Source of the DNA: Streptomyces sp. M41(2017)
Lineage (GTDB): Bacteria; Actinomycetota; Actinomycetes; Streptomycetales; Streptomycetaceae
Direction: 5' to 3'
Assembly: GCF_002078175.1 (NCBI RefSeq)
Contig: NZ_MWFK01000002.1
Location: forward strand, 1,178,001-1,242,000
DNA length: 64,000 nucleotides
The notes below the pieces were generated by a model, which had not been told where the DNA came from, searched no databases, and saw nothing but the letters and a program-made list of their open reading frames with translations. Of the stretch, positions 1-8,545 are shown piece by piece. How positions within the stretch are numbered: position 1 is the first letter of the stretch; the number at the start of each line of letters is the position of its first letter. Both the position numbers and the translations under genes were made by a program.

Positions 1-1
1 C

Positions 2-592
2 GTCGGCCCCTGGCAGCTGCTGCCGTCGCTGCTCGTCACCGGCATCGGGATGGGCCTGCTCATGGCGCCGTTCTTCGACATCGTCCTCGCCAGCGTCGAG
101 CAACACGAGACGGGTTCGGCGTCCGGCACGATGACCGCGGTGCAGCAGCTCGGCGGCGCCTTCGGCGTGGCCGTCCTCGGCACCGTGTTCTTCGGCCTGC
201 TGGGCGGCGGGATCGCCACGGCCGTCGACCACCGCTCGGACGACCTTCGCGGCCGGCTGACCGCGGCGCACGTCGCGCCCGGCGCGCAGGACCGCATCGT
301 GGCGGACCTGCGCCGCTGCGCCGCCGACCGGGCCACCGCAAAGGACCCGTCCGCGAATCCGGCGTCCTGCGCACTGCTGACGAAGGAGACACGGTCCGCG
401 GTGACCTCGTCCGAGGCGGGTGCCCGTGTGCCCGCCGCGCTGGAGGCCACCGCGTCGTCGGCCTTCCGCAGCGGCTTCGGCTCGGTGATGCAGACGGTGC
501 TCTGGATCGTCGACGGCATGCTCGCCCTGACCTTCCTGCTCGCGTTCCTCCTGCCGCGCCGTGCCCGCCCCGAGGAGTCCGCCGGTCACTGA
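2..592 (+). CDS. DHA2-family MFS exporter, C-terminal part
   Basis: This is the C-terminal part of a drug:proton antiporter of the major facilitator superfamily (EmrB/QacA type), expected to export small toxic molecules. The window opens inside the gene, so only about 196 residues are visible, read in from base 2. Hydrophobic segments lie near residues 7-31, 53-71 and 161-183. Between the last two is a hydrophilic, probably extracytoplasmic loop of about 90 residues with two cysteines. The SASGTMTAVQQLGGAFGVAV stretch before the second segment is typical of helix 13 in 14-helix DHA2 proteins. A strong hairpin terminator follows the stop codon. The substrate cannot be told. Confidence 0.85.
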   Translation, partial: VGPWQLLPSLLVTGIGMGLLMAPFFDIVLASVEQHETGSASGTMTAVQQLGGAFGVAVLGTVFFGLLGGGIATAVDHRSDDLRGRLTAAHVAPGAQDRIVADLRRCAADRATAKDPSANPASCALLTKETRSAVTSSEAGARVPAALEATASSAFRSGFGSVMQTVLWIVDGMLALTFLLAFLLPRRARPEESAGH

Positions 593-610
593 ACCGACCG
601 GACGCCAGGG

Positions 611-662
611 CGGACGGGACGGCCCGAGACCTCTTCGGAGGGGTCTGGGGCCGTCCCGTCCG
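611..662 (+). terminator. Rho-independent-type terminator after MFS gene
   Basis: Perfect 15-bp arms (611-625 and 648-662) enclose a smaller inner hairpin that closes on a TTCG tetraloop. It lies 19 bases after the exporter stop codon. There is no T-run, as is usual in Streptomyces. Confidence 0.8.
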
Positions 663-1056
663 CTGTGGTCGTGCGGCGCGCGGTGGACGTCCCGGCCGCG
701 CACCGGCCCGTCGCCCGGAGACCGCTGGGCCGCCGGGCCCACCCCGCTCGCGACGCCGAGTGCGCGCCCTCCCGCGGGCCCCGTCGCCCCGACGCCGGGG
801 CGGGGCCGCGGTGCCCCTCACGCGTCCCCGTTCCCGCGTGACGCACGGCTGTTGCGGGGCACGGCACCCGGGCTTCCGGCGTCCGACACCGTTCACCCCG
901 GTCAGGTCCTCGCGGGATGCGCCGCGTACCGTTCGAGCAGGCAGAACGGCACGGGCTGGAGTCCGTGAGCGGGACCACGCACCGCCGGCCGCCCGGCACC
1001 CCGCCCGGACGTACCTGCCGTCACCCGACCCGCACCCTCCCGGAAGGACGAACCCC
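663..1056. other. Intergenic region without a supported gene
   Basis: About 390 bases with no reading frame that looks coding. The only clear structure is an interrupted palindrome TCACGCG-N10-CGCGTGA at 818-841, which could be a regulator site for the downstream gene. I see no convincing promoter. Confidence 0.5.
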
Positions 1057-2169
1057 GTGCTCACGTCGTACGCGGACCACTTCGACACGCCTGCCGGATA
1101 TCTCGACTTCGCACGGTTCGGGCCGCCCTCGCGTGACGTCGTCGGCGCGACCGCCCGGGCGCTGGAGGAGTCCGCCCGCGCCGACCACACCACCGTGGAC
1201 GGCCTGATGCGCGCGGAGGTGGTCGCGCGGGACACGGCCGCCCGGCTCGCCGGGACCGACGGCCGGCACACGGTGCTCCTGCCGAACGCCTCCACCGGAC
1301 TGTTCCACGCCGCTCTCGGGATCCGCGAGGGCGTGGTCCTCACCCCGCGCACCGACTTCCCCGCCAACCACTATCCCTGGCGGCGCAGCGCCGACCTGGG
1401 CCGGGCGACACCGCGCTGGCTCGATCCCGCGAACGGCGGGGGCGTCACCCCCGACCTGGTCCGGGCCGCGCTGACCGACGACGTCGTCGCCCTGTCCGTC
1501 AGCGCCGTGGACTTCCGTACCGGCTTCCGTGCCGACCTCGCCGCGCTGCGCGAGGCGATCGGACCGGACCGGCTGCTGATCGTGGACGCCATCCAGGCGT
1601 TCGGGGTGGCCCGGATGGCCTGGGACGCCGCCGACGTCGTGGTCGCGGGCGGCCAGAAGTGGCTGCGCGCGGGCTGGGCCACCGGCTTCGCCGCGCTGTC
1701 CGATCGCGCGCTGGAGTCCCTGGAGCCGGTGCTCACCGGCTGGACGGGAGTCGAGGACGTCGGCGTCTTCGACGGGACGGAGCACCTGCCCGCCAGGGAC
1801 GCGCGACGGTGGTCCATCACCAACCTCAGCCCGGTGACGGCCGCCGCCTTCGCGACGGCTCTCGGCCTCGTCGAGCGGTACACGGTCGGGGCGATCGAGG
1901 GCGCGATCGCCCTGCGGGTCGCCGAGTTGGCCGAGGCCGTCGAGGAGCACGGCGGTCGCGTCCTCTCCCCCGCCGACCCGGCACGGCGTGCGGGCGTCCT
2001 CGCCTTCACGATGCCGGACCACGATCCCGCCGTCGTCGCGAAGGCGCTGCACGCGGAGGGTGTCACGCCGACGGTGCGCGCCGACTCCCTCCGGTTCTCC
2101 CCGCACGCCTCGACACCTCCGGAGGCCCGCGCACGGGTAGCCGCCGCACTGGCGTCGCTGCGCGACTGA
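1057..2169 (+). CDS. Aminotransferase class V-fold PLP enzyme
   Basis: A 370-residue pyridoxal-phosphate enzyme of the class V aminotransferase fold (cysteine desulfurase / kynureninase-like group). The cofactor lysine is K201 in the motif VAGGQKWLRAG, and the preceding LIVDAIQAFG supplies the aspartate that contacts the pyridine nitrogen. The GTG start at 1057 was chosen because GGAAGGA lies about 9 bases upstream and the N-terminus then begins where family members do; the frame stays open further upstream but that extension is Arg/Pro-rich and looks non-coding. The C-terminal small domain is present. No partner gene reveals the substrate. It stands alone between a terminator and a 380-bp gap. 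Confidence 0.8.
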   Translation: MLTSYADHFDTPAGYLDFARFGPPSRDVVGATARALEESARADHTTVDGLMRAEVVARDTAARLAGTDGRHTVLLPNASTGLFHAALGIREGVVLTPRTDFPANHYPWRRSADLGRATPRWLDPANGGGVTPDLVRAALTDDVVALSVSAVDFRTGFRADLAALREAIGPDRLLIVDAIQAFGVARMAWDAADVVVAGGQKWLRAGWATGFAALSDRALESLEPVLTGWTGVEDVGVFDGTEHLPARDARRWSITNLSPVTAAAFATALGLVERYTVGAIEGAIALRVAELAEAVEEHGGRVLSPADPARRAGVLAFTMPDHDPAVVAKALHAEGVTPTVRADSLRFSPHASTPPEARARVAAALASLRD

Positions 2170-2551
2170 ACGCGGCGGGCCCGTGACCGGAACGGATCGC
2201 CCGGCGGCGCCCGACGACCGGTCCGTCCGTCCCTGCCCCCCGACTTCGGCCGGGCTCCGCGTGGTTGCGCGGCGGACCGGCCCCTCGGCGCGGACGCCTT
2301 CGTCCGGCGTTCCCGTCCCGCCCTCCACGACGCACCCCGCCCGTCTCCCTGTGCGTCCGGCGGATTACTGCGCGCACATGAAATGCCTGTGACGGCGCTC
2401 CGGCCGCCATTGCTCACGACGCTCACCCGCTCCTAGGTTCACTCCGGCAGGCCCTGGTGCGGACGCGCCCCGGCGGCACCGCCCCGTTCCTCCCTCCTCT
2501 GTCGTACTCCGCGTGCGCTTTCGCGAGCGCACCTTCAGAAGGGTTTCCACC
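2170..2551. other. Intergenic region upstream of sulfatase
   Basis: No gene is supported here. It holds a likely promoter for the sulfatase (2410-2439). An 8-bp inverted repeat CCGGTCCG/CGGACCGG (2218-2225, 2273-2280) with a long spacer might help terminate the upstream gene, but it is weak. Confidence 0.45.
2410..2439 (+). promoter_or_regulatory. Putative housekeeping-type promoter for sulfatase
   Basis: TTGCTC (2410-2415) and TAGGTT (2434-2439) are separated by 18 bases and resemble -35 and -10 boxes of HrdB-type promoters. The predicted start of transcription, near 2446, leaves a leader of about 105 bases. Assigned by pattern only. Confidence 0.4.
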
Positions 2552-3955
2552 ATGAGCCGGAGCGACCAGCCCGACCTCGGACGCCGGGGGTTCCTCGCCG
2601 GCGCCACCGCCGTCGCGGCAGCCGCCACCGTCCCCACGCTCGCTGCCCGCGCCGAGGCCGCCACGGCCGCGGCGGCGAGCCGTCCCAACATCCTGGTGAT
2701 CCTCACCGACGACCAGCCGCTGCACACCGAATGGGCCACGCCCAAGACGCTGAGCTGGCTGGTGGACGGCGGTGTCGAGTTCACCCGGGGGCACGTCGCC
2801 ACCCCGCTCTGCGCACCGTCGCGTTCGTCGATCTTCAGCGGCCGGCACGCCCGTCACCACGGCGTCCGGGACAACAGCAGCCCGTACAACCTGGACCAGT
2901 CGACCACCGTCCAGCGCCATCTCCAGCAGGCCGGATACCGGACCGGGCTCTTCGGGAAGTACCTGAACGCCTGGAGCAACAAGGACAACCCTCCGCACTT
3001 CGACGAGTGGCTGCTGTCGGCTCCGGTGACGTACAACGACGGGACCTACAACGACAACGGAACGGTCCGCACCCTGCCCGGCTACACGACCGGCGTGATC
3101 CGGGACCGGGCGCTCCAGTTCCTGGACAAGGCCGCCACCGACCACCGCCCGTGGTTCGCGTTCGTGGCGCCCAAGGCACCGCACGGCCCGAACACGCCGG
3201 AACCGAAGTACGCGAACACTCCGGTGCCCGCCTGGAACGGCCGGCCCTCGGTGCCGGAGGCGGACCGCAGCGACAAGCCGGACTACGTCCAGAACGCCGA
3301 CCGCACGCTCGCCGACGGCCAGACCGTACGCCGCAACCAACTGCGCACGCTGCTGTCCGTCGACGACGCGGTCCAAGCGCTGCACGACAAGCTCGCCGAC
3401 CTCGGACAGTTGCAGAACACCCTGGTCTTCTACCTCGGCGACAACGGCTACAGCTGGAGCGACCACGGCTGGGGCGCCAAGTCGGTGCCCTACCGTCCCG
3501 CTGTGGAAGTGCCGTTCTACGTGTCGTGGCCGGCCGGCGGGCTCGGCGCGGGCACCACCGACGACCGGCTGGCGGCGAACATCGACGTCGCACCGACCAT
3601 CCTGGACGCGGCCGGTATCGCACCGAGCCCGCTGCACGACGGCCGGTCGCTGCTCGGCACGGCGAGCCGCGACCACCTGCTCATCGAGTGGTGGCACCGC
3701 AACCCCGGCGGAAACCCGCACACCTGGTCCTCCTACAAGAGCGCCACCGAGCAGTACACCGAGTACTACGCACTGCACACCGACGGCTCCGGGCAGGAGG
3801 CGGGCACCGGCGAGGTGCTGTTCCGCGAGTACTACGACCTGGTGAACGACCCGTACCAGCTCACCAACCTGCTGTACGGGGCCACCCCCGCCGACGAACG
3901 GCGCCTGGGCATCCCGGCCCTGGCCGCCCAGCTCGCCGCGGACCGGGCGGCCTGA
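2552..3955 (+). CDS. Tat-exported sulfatase (N-acetylglucosamine-6-sulfatase-like)
   Basis: A 467-residue sulfatase that would hydrolyse sulfate esters, probably on glycans, outside the cell. The N-terminus is a twin-arginine signal (LGRRGFLAGA, then an alanine-rich hydrophobic run to about residue 36). The mature part starts with PNILVILTDDQ, which carries the metal-binding aspartates, and the signature CAPSR has Cys87 as the residue oxidised to formylglycine. The SDHGWGAKS segment and the surrounding sequence resemble glucosamine-6-sulfatases. The ATG at 2552 is preceded by AGAAGGG with 8-base spacing; a longer in-frame start at 2513 would bury the Tat signal and is less likely. The activating enzyme is encoded just downstream. 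Confidence 0.9.
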   Translation: MSRSDQPDLGRRGFLAGATAVAAAATVPTLAARAEAATAAAASRPNILVILTDDQPLHTEWATPKTLSWLVDGGVEFTRGHVATPLCAPSRSSIFSGRHARHHGVRDNSSPYNLDQSTTVQRHLQQAGYRTGLFGKYLNAWSNKDNPPHFDEWLLSAPVTYNDGTYNDNGTVRTLPGYTTGVIRDRALQFLDKAATDHRPWFAFVAPKAPHGPNTPEPKYANTPVPAWNGRPSVPEADRSDKPDYVQNADRTLADGQTVRRNQLRTLLSVDDAVQALHDKLADLGQLQNTLVFYLGDNGYSWSDHGWGAKSVPYRPAVEVPFYVSWPAGGLGAGTTDDRLAANIDVAPTILDAAGIAPSPLHDGRSLLGTASRDHLLIEWWHRNPGGNPHTWSSYKSATEQYTEYYALHTDGSGQEAGTGEVLFREYYDLVNDPYQLTNLLYGATPADERRLGIPALAAQLAADRAA

Positions 3956-3958
3956 CCT

Positions 3959-4004
3959 GCCGGTGTGGTGGTGCGGCGGGCGCCCGCCGCACCACCACAC
4001 CGGC
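3959..4004. terminator. Perfect 46-bp palindromic terminator
   Basis: Two exact 23-bp arms (3959-3981 and 3982-4004) meet with no spacer, one base after the sulfatase stop codon. It reads the same on both strands and has no T-run. It should limit readthrough from the sulfatase into the next gene. Confidence 0.75.
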
Positions 4005-4035
4005 CCGCGACCCCGCCACCGGTGACCGTCCCTCA

Positions 4036-4063
4036 CCGTCCGCCGTCCGCCGTCCGCCGTCCG
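4036..4063. repeat. Four tandem copies of a 7-bp unit
   Basis: CCGTCCG occurs four times in a row, ending 14 bases before the start codon of the formylglycine-generating enzyme. It lies in the leader and could vary in copy number by slippage. Confidence 0.9.
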
Positions 4064-4077
4064 CCCCGGGAGACTCC

Positions 4078-5025
4078 ATGAACAGCGCTCCTCGCCCGTC
4101 CTGCTGCGCCCCGGCCCGGGGACCCCTCGATCTGCTGCCCCCGGAGCCTCGGCCGGCCGCCGACGGCCCGGCCGCCCGAAGGGCCCGCAAAGCCCTCACT
4201 CCGCTGCCCGGCGGAACGTTCCTGATGGGCAGCGACGACCCCGACGCCGTGCCCGCCGACGGCGAGGGGCCCGTGCGCGAGGTGACGGTCGGCGCCTTCT
4301 CCGTCGCCCCCGCGACGGTCAGCAACGCCGAGTTCGCGACCTTCGTCAACGCCACCGGCCATGTCACCGAGGCGGAACGCTTCGGGTTCTCGTACGTCTT
4401 CGCGGGCTTCCTGAGCGCGGAGCTCCAGGCCTCGTCCCCGCCGGTCCCCGGCACTCCGTGGTGGCGGGCGGTGCCCGGAGCGAGCTGGCGGGCGCCCCGA
4501 GGACCCGGTTCACGCTTCCTCGACGTGCAGCAACACCCGGTCGTGCACGTCTCCTGGAACGACGCGACGGCCTACTGCGCCTGGTCGGGAACCCGGCTGC
4601 CGACGGAGGCGGAGTGGGAGTACGCGGCACGCGGCGGTCTGGAGCGGAAGCGCTATCCCTGGGGCGACGAACTGGCGCCGCGCGGCCGGGAGATGCTCAC
4701 CATCTGGCAGGGCGACTTCCCGCGGGCCGACCCGGGCGGCCACAACGGCACCACCGCGGTCCGCTCGCACCGGCCCAACGGCTTCGGCCTCTACAACACG
4801 GTCGGCAACGTGTGGGAGTGGTGCGCCGACTGGTTCAGCCCCGACTTCCACCGCACCGGCCCCCGCTCGTCGCCCGTGGGGCCGACGCACGGCACGGCGC
4901 GGGTCATGCGCGGTGGCTCCCACCTGTGCCATGTCTCGTACTGCAACCGCTACCGGGTCGGCGCGCGCAGTTCCAACACCCCGGACAGCTCGACCGGCAA
5001 CACCGGCTTCCGGGTGGCCCGCTGA
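4078..5025 (+). CDS. Formylglycine-generating enzyme
   Basis: A 315-residue enzyme of the SUMF1/FGE family. It oxidises the signature cysteine of sulfatases to C-alpha-formylglycine using oxygen and copper, normally in the cytoplasm before export. The domain runs from LPGGTFLMGSDD near residue 43 to the C-terminus. The paired cysteines Cys284 and Cys289 in HLCHVSYCNRY match the CX4C copper/active-site pair known from Streptomyces FGE. NVWEWCADWF and RLPTEAEWEYAARGG are family hallmarks. The ATG at 4078 follows GGGAG. It should act on the sulfatase encoded immediately upstream. Confidence 0.93.
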   Translation: MNSAPRPSCCAPARGPLDLLPPEPRPAADGPAARRARKALTPLPGGTFLMGSDDPDAVPADGEGPVREVTVGAFSVAPATVSNAEFATFVNATGHVTEAERFGFSYVFAGFLSAELQASSPPVPGTPWWRAVPGASWRAPRGPGSRFLDVQQHPVVHVSWNDATAYCAWSGTRLPTEAEWEYAARGGLERKRYPWGDELAPRGREMLTIWQGDFPRADPGGHNGTTAVRSHRPNGFGLYNTVGNVWEWCADWFSPDFHRTGPRSSPVGPTHGTARVMRGGSHLCHVSYCNRYRVGARSSNTPDSSTGNTGFRVAR

Positions 5026-5066
5026 GAGGCGTCGCACGGGGTCGGCCGCGGCGGTGGTCCGACCGG

Positions 5067-5085
5067 CGCGGCGGTGCCCGCCGCG
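5067..5085. terminator. Hairpin between convergent genes
   Basis: CGCGGCGG, loop TGC, CCGCCGCG lies between the convergent FGE and Nudix genes and overlaps neither coding region. It may stop transcription in both directions. Confidence 0.45.
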
Positions 5086-5089
5086 GGCG

Positions 5090-5563
5090 TCAGGTCGCGG
5101 GCTCGAACCAGGTCGGCCCGTCGAGCAGGGCATGCTTGATCCTCAGGAGGGCGTGCTCACTCAGCTCCGGCAGGGCGTCCACGGCGAACCAGCCGACCTG
5201 GAGCGACTCGTCGTCATTGACGCGGGCCTCACCGCCGACGGCGCGGCAGCGGAAGGTGGTGTCCATGAACTGGCAGACGTCGCCGTTGTCGAAGGTGATC
5301 TGCTCGCCCGCCTGGACCAGGACGACGCGCTCGACCTCGATGTGCACGGCCGTCTCCTCGTACACCTCGCGCACGGCGCACGCGGCGGGCTGCTCGCCCG
5401 GCTCCGGCATACCGGAGATGAGGGCCCACCGGCCGTTGTCGGAACGCTGCCCCAGCAGCACTCTGCCCTCGTCGTCGAAGACGACGGTGCTCACTCCGGG
5501 GAGCCAGAGGAGCTGGTGGCCGGCGGAGGCCCGGATCGCGAGGATGAAGTCGGGAGTAGCCAT
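5090..5563 (-). CDS. Nudix hydrolase
   Basis: A 157-residue Nudix-fold pyrophosphohydrolase acting on an unknown nucleoside-diphosphate derivative. The Nudix box spans about residues 51-73 (GMPEPGEQPAACAVREVYEE, then TAV). It fits GX5EX7REUXEEXGU apart from alanine in place of the last glycine. The protein is single-domain and of usual length for this group. It lies 48 bases from the 3' end of the apolipoprotein N-acyltransferase gene, on the same strand, and could be co-transcribed with it. Confidence 0.85.
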   Translation of the reverse strand: MATPDFILAIRASAGHQLLWLPGVSTVVFDDEGRVLLGQRSDNGRWALISGMPEPGEQPAACAVREVYEETAVHIEVERVVLVQAGEQITFDNGDVCQFMDTTFRCRAVGGEARVNDDESLQVGWFAVDALPELSEHALLRIKHALLDGPTWFEPAT

Positions 5564-5611
5564 GGCCCCGACCCTAACCGCGCGCCCGGGCTCTCCCGGA
5601 GGCGACCCGGA

Positions 5612-7231
5612 TCAGCGCTGCGCTGCGGTGTTCCGCCGGCCGCGCAGCACCGTCGCGGCGCCCCATCCGAGACCGCCGGCGGCGACCAGCACCAGGAGCA
5701 TCTCCGGGACGATCCCGAGCTCGGTGGCCGGGGTCCGGGAGGAGCGCAGCGGCACCTTCTGGACCAGGGAGTCGGCGACGAACATGCCGGTCTTCTGGGT
5801 GATCCGCCCGTCGGGCATGATCACGGCGCTGACACCGCTCGTGACGGGCACGGTGACGGTACGGCTGTGCTCGACGGCCCGGACACGGGACATGGCGAGC
5901 TGCTGGTAGGTCATCTCGCTGCGGTCGAAGGTGGCGTTGTTGCTGGGCACCGAGATGATCTGGGCGCCGTCGGTCACGGTGCTGCGCACGGCCCAGTCGA
6001 AGGCCGCCTCGTAGCAGGTGACCAGGCCGACCCGGGTGCCGTTCATGGTGAAGACGCCCGCCTCGGTGCCCCGGCTGAAGTCCTGGCGGACCATGGTCGT
6101 CCAGTCCTTGTTGATGGCGCCGAGCAGCGAGCGCATCGGCAGGTACTCGCCGAAGGGCTGGATCTGCCGCTTGTCGTACGTGTCCTGCGGACCCTTGACC
6201 GGGTCCCAGAGGATCTGCTCGTTGTAGAGCTTGCCGTCGCGCTCGACGACGCCGCCGACCGAGATGGGGGCGCCGATCGCGCGGGCCGCCTCGTCGATCA
6301 CGGCGCGGGCGTCGGCGTTGGCGAAGGGGTCGATGTCGGAGGAGTTCTCGGGCCACAGGACCAGTTGGGGCCGGGCGACCTTGCCCGCCTTGACCTCGGC
6401 GGCCAGTCGTTCGGTCTCCCGCACGTGGTGGTCGAGGACCGCCCGCCGCTGGGAGTTGAAGTCCAGCCCGGCGCGCGGGACGTTGCCCTGGATGAGCGCG
6501 ACGGTCGCGGTGCCGTCCTCGGCCTTGTCGCTGACGAGGGTGCGGGCGGCCAGCGCTCCGACGACGGGGACGGCGACGCTCAGCAGGGCCGCGGCCGCCG
6601 CGCCCCGGCGCAGGACCCGGGTGCCGCGGGCCTCGACGGCGAGCCGGACGAGTTCGTAGAGGCCGAATCCGCAGAGCACGACGGCGAAGCCGAGCACCGG
6701 GGTGCCGCCGAGCGCGGCGAGGGGCAGGAAGACGCCGTCGGCCTGGCCGAACGCGATCTTCCCCCAGGGGAACCCGCCGAAGGGAGCACGCGCGCGTGCC
6801 GCCTCCCCGGCGATCCAGACGGCCGCCGCCCACACCGGCCACGCGGGCAGCCGGGAGACAAGTCCGATGCCGGCGCCGACGAGCGCCACGTACGCCGCCT
6901 CCACCACGACGAGCGCGATCCACGGGCCGGGACCGACCTCGACGCCCGTCCACACGAGCAGGGGCAGCAGGAATCCGAGGCCGAACAGGTAGCCGAGGCC
7001 GAGAGAGGCCTTCCAGGAGCGGCCGCGCAGGGTCCAGCCGAAGACCGCGAAGGCGGGCAGGGCCAGCCACCAGAGCGTCCGTGGCGGGAAGCTGACGTAC
7101 AGCAGCACGCCGGAGAGCGCCGCGGCGGCGGCCGGGACGAGACGGCGGACCAGAACGGCCCCGCGCGAGGCGGGCGCGGCCTGGGGTTCGAGCTGTTCCG
7201 GCTCGTCTACGGTGGTTGCGGTGGCGGTCAC
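5612..7231 (-). CDS. lnt: Apolipoprotein N-acyltransferase
   Basis: A 539-residue membrane enzyme that transfers a fatty acyl chain to the N-terminal cysteine of lipoproteins, the last step of lipoprotein maturation. The N-terminal half has about seven hydrophobic segments and the C-terminal half is a nitrilase domain. The catalytic triad is visible as Glu295 (LWPENS), Lys354 (YDKRQIQPFGEY) and Cys406 (VTCYEAAFDW), with spacing close to the E. coli enzyme. The GTG at 7231 was taken as start because the conserved part begins after it; the frame is open further upstream. Streptomycetes often carry more than one Lnt, so this may be one of two. Confidence 0.93.
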   Translation of the reverse strand: MTATATTVDEPEQLEPQAAPASRGAVLVRRLVPAAAAALSGVLLYVSFPPRTLWWLALPAFAVFGWTLRGRSWKASLGLGYLFGLGFLLPLLVWTGVEVGPGPWIALVVVEAAYVALVGAGIGLVSRLPAWPVWAAAVWIAGEAARARAPFGGFPWGKIAFGQADGVFLPLAALGGTPVLGFAVVLCGFGLYELVRLAVEARGTRVLRRGAAAAALLSVAVPVVGALAARTLVSDKAEDGTATVALIQGNVPRAGLDFNSQRRAVLDHHVRETERLAAEVKAGKVARPQLVLWPENSSDIDPFANADARAVIDEAARAIGAPISVGGVVERDGKLYNEQILWDPVKGPQDTYDKRQIQPFGEYLPMRSLLGAINKDWTTMVRQDFSRGTEAGVFTMNGTRVGLVTCYEAAFDWAVRSTVTDGAQIISVPSNNATFDRSEMTYQQLAMSRVRAVEHSRTVTVPVTSGVSAVIMPDGRITQKTGMFVADSLVQKVPLRSSRTPATELGIVPEMLLVLVAAGGLGWGAATVLRGRRNTAAQR

Positions 7232-7455
7232 TCCGGGAGTGTACGGCGGCTGACCTGGGGGCCGACAGCTCGGTCCGCCGGACCCCAGGGGGTGGGACGG
7301 TGCTCCGTGGACGGCCGTGCCGTCGGATGCAGCAACGTTCCTGCACAACTTCTCCCCAAAGCGGCACATCAGCCGTTACGGTGTGCCCGAGCCTCTGACG
7401 TGCGGCCTGTCCCGGTGACGGCGCCCGAGGTCCGACGACGCCGGGGGGCGACGGG

Positions 7456-8529
7456 GTGGGTTCCACGGGGACGGCGGCCGCGACGGACGCCTCGGTCACG
7501 GCGGAGAGACGCAGCGGGTCCGACGCGGCGGGCATGGCCGTTCTCGCGGCCTGTGCGGCCTGGTCGCTCATCACGGCGGCCGCGCACGACGGCCGGCCCG
7601 AGGGTGTGCTGCTCGCGGTGCTCGCCGTGACCGCGGGCTACGCCTCGGGGCGGATCCTCGGCGTGCTCCTGCCGGTCGCCGCGCCCTGCGCGGGAGCACT
7701 CACCGGTCTCGGCCTCGCCATCGCCACACCCGGCCCGCAGATCAGCCTGCACCTCGGTCACAGCGGAGCGACCGCCGCGCTGCTGACCCTCTCCTGCGGT
7801 GCCGCGTGCTGCGCCGCCTGGGCGGCCCGCCCGCCCGGCCTGCGGCTCGCGCTCCACCTGCTGGCGGCGGTGATCGCGGTGACGGCGGCGCTGCTCGGTT
7901 CGGTCACCGGTCTCGTCACCTGTACCGGGGTCCTGCTGTGCTCGCTCGCCGCCGCGCGGGTACGCCGTCGCGCGGTCGGCCTCGGGGGGTTCGCGGCCGC
8001 GGCCGTGGTGGTGACCGGGGCTGCCTGGGCGATCGGCGAGGACGCGCTGCCCGACGGTCCGACGGCCGCGCTGCAGGGCCGGCTCACCGGCCACCGGATG
8101 CTGCTCTGGCAGGACGCGCTGCGCATGGTCCGGGCCGATCCCGTGCTGGGGGTCGGGCCGGGGCGGTACGGCGATCTCAGTCCCACGGTCGCCCGGTCGC
8201 TGCTGCCGGACGGCAAAGCCCACTCCGCGCCCCTCCAGCAGGCGGCGGAGCAGGGACTGATCGGCGTGGCCCTGCTCGCGGCGGCGTTCTGCTGGATGCT
8301 CTACGCGCTCCTGCGCAGTCCGCGCTCCACGCCGATCGCGCTGACGGCGGGCGCGGCGCTCACGGCACTGGCGGTGATCGCGTCGATCGGCAACGCGCTC
8401 AGCTTCATGACGGTCACGGCCGGGGCCGGACTGCTCGCGGGCCTCGCCACCGCCCGCCCGCTCGGCTCCCACGAACCGGACGATTCCGTCGGCGCGATCG
8501 CGCGTCCGGCGGATGAGCCGGAACCCTGA
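7456..8529 (+). CDS. O-antigen ligase / Wzy_C-like membrane protein
   Basis: A 357-residue polytopic membrane protein with about nine hydrophobic segments. The segment near residues 213-262 carries the pattern of the Wzy_C/O-antigen-ligase family: GHRMLLWQDALRM, DPVLGVGPGRYG and then HSAPLQQAAEQG. Such proteins join or polymerise lipid-linked glycans outside the membrane. It is divergent from lnt across 224 bases and convergent with the next gene. The start is GTG at 7456. The glycan substrate is unknown, and no other polysaccharide genes lie next to it. Confidence 0.7.
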   Translation: MGSTGTAAATDASVTAERRSGSDAAGMAVLAACAAWSLITAAAHDGRPEGVLLAVLAVTAGYASGRILGVLLPVAAPCAGALTGLGLAIATPGPQISLHLGHSGATAALLTLSCGAACCAAWAARPPGLRLALHLLAAVIAVTAALLGSVTGLVTCTGVLLCSLAAARVRRRAVGLGGFAAAAVVVTGAAWAIGEDALPDGPTAALQGRLTGHRMLLWQDALRMVRADPVLGVGPGRYGDLSPTVARSLLPDGKAHSAPLQQAAEQGLIGVALLAAAFCWMLYALLRSPRSTPIALTAGAALTALAVIASIGNALSFMTVTAGAGLLAGLATARPLGSHEPDDSVGAIARPADEPEP

Positions 8530-8545
8530 GCGCCTCGGCAGGGCG

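Noticed and set aside
560..999. Open frames on both strands after the MFS gene
   Set aside because: Low-complexity Arg/Pro/Gly translations that run through a terminator hairpin.
2731..4077. Upstream extension of the FGE frame
   Set aside because: It overlaps the sulfatase in another frame and codes for Arg/Pro-rich sequence; FGE begins at 4078 after GGGAG.
4913..7630. A 905-codon plus-strand frame
   Set aside because: It is antisense to the Nudix and lnt genes, whose catalytic motifs are intact; the translation is low-complexity.
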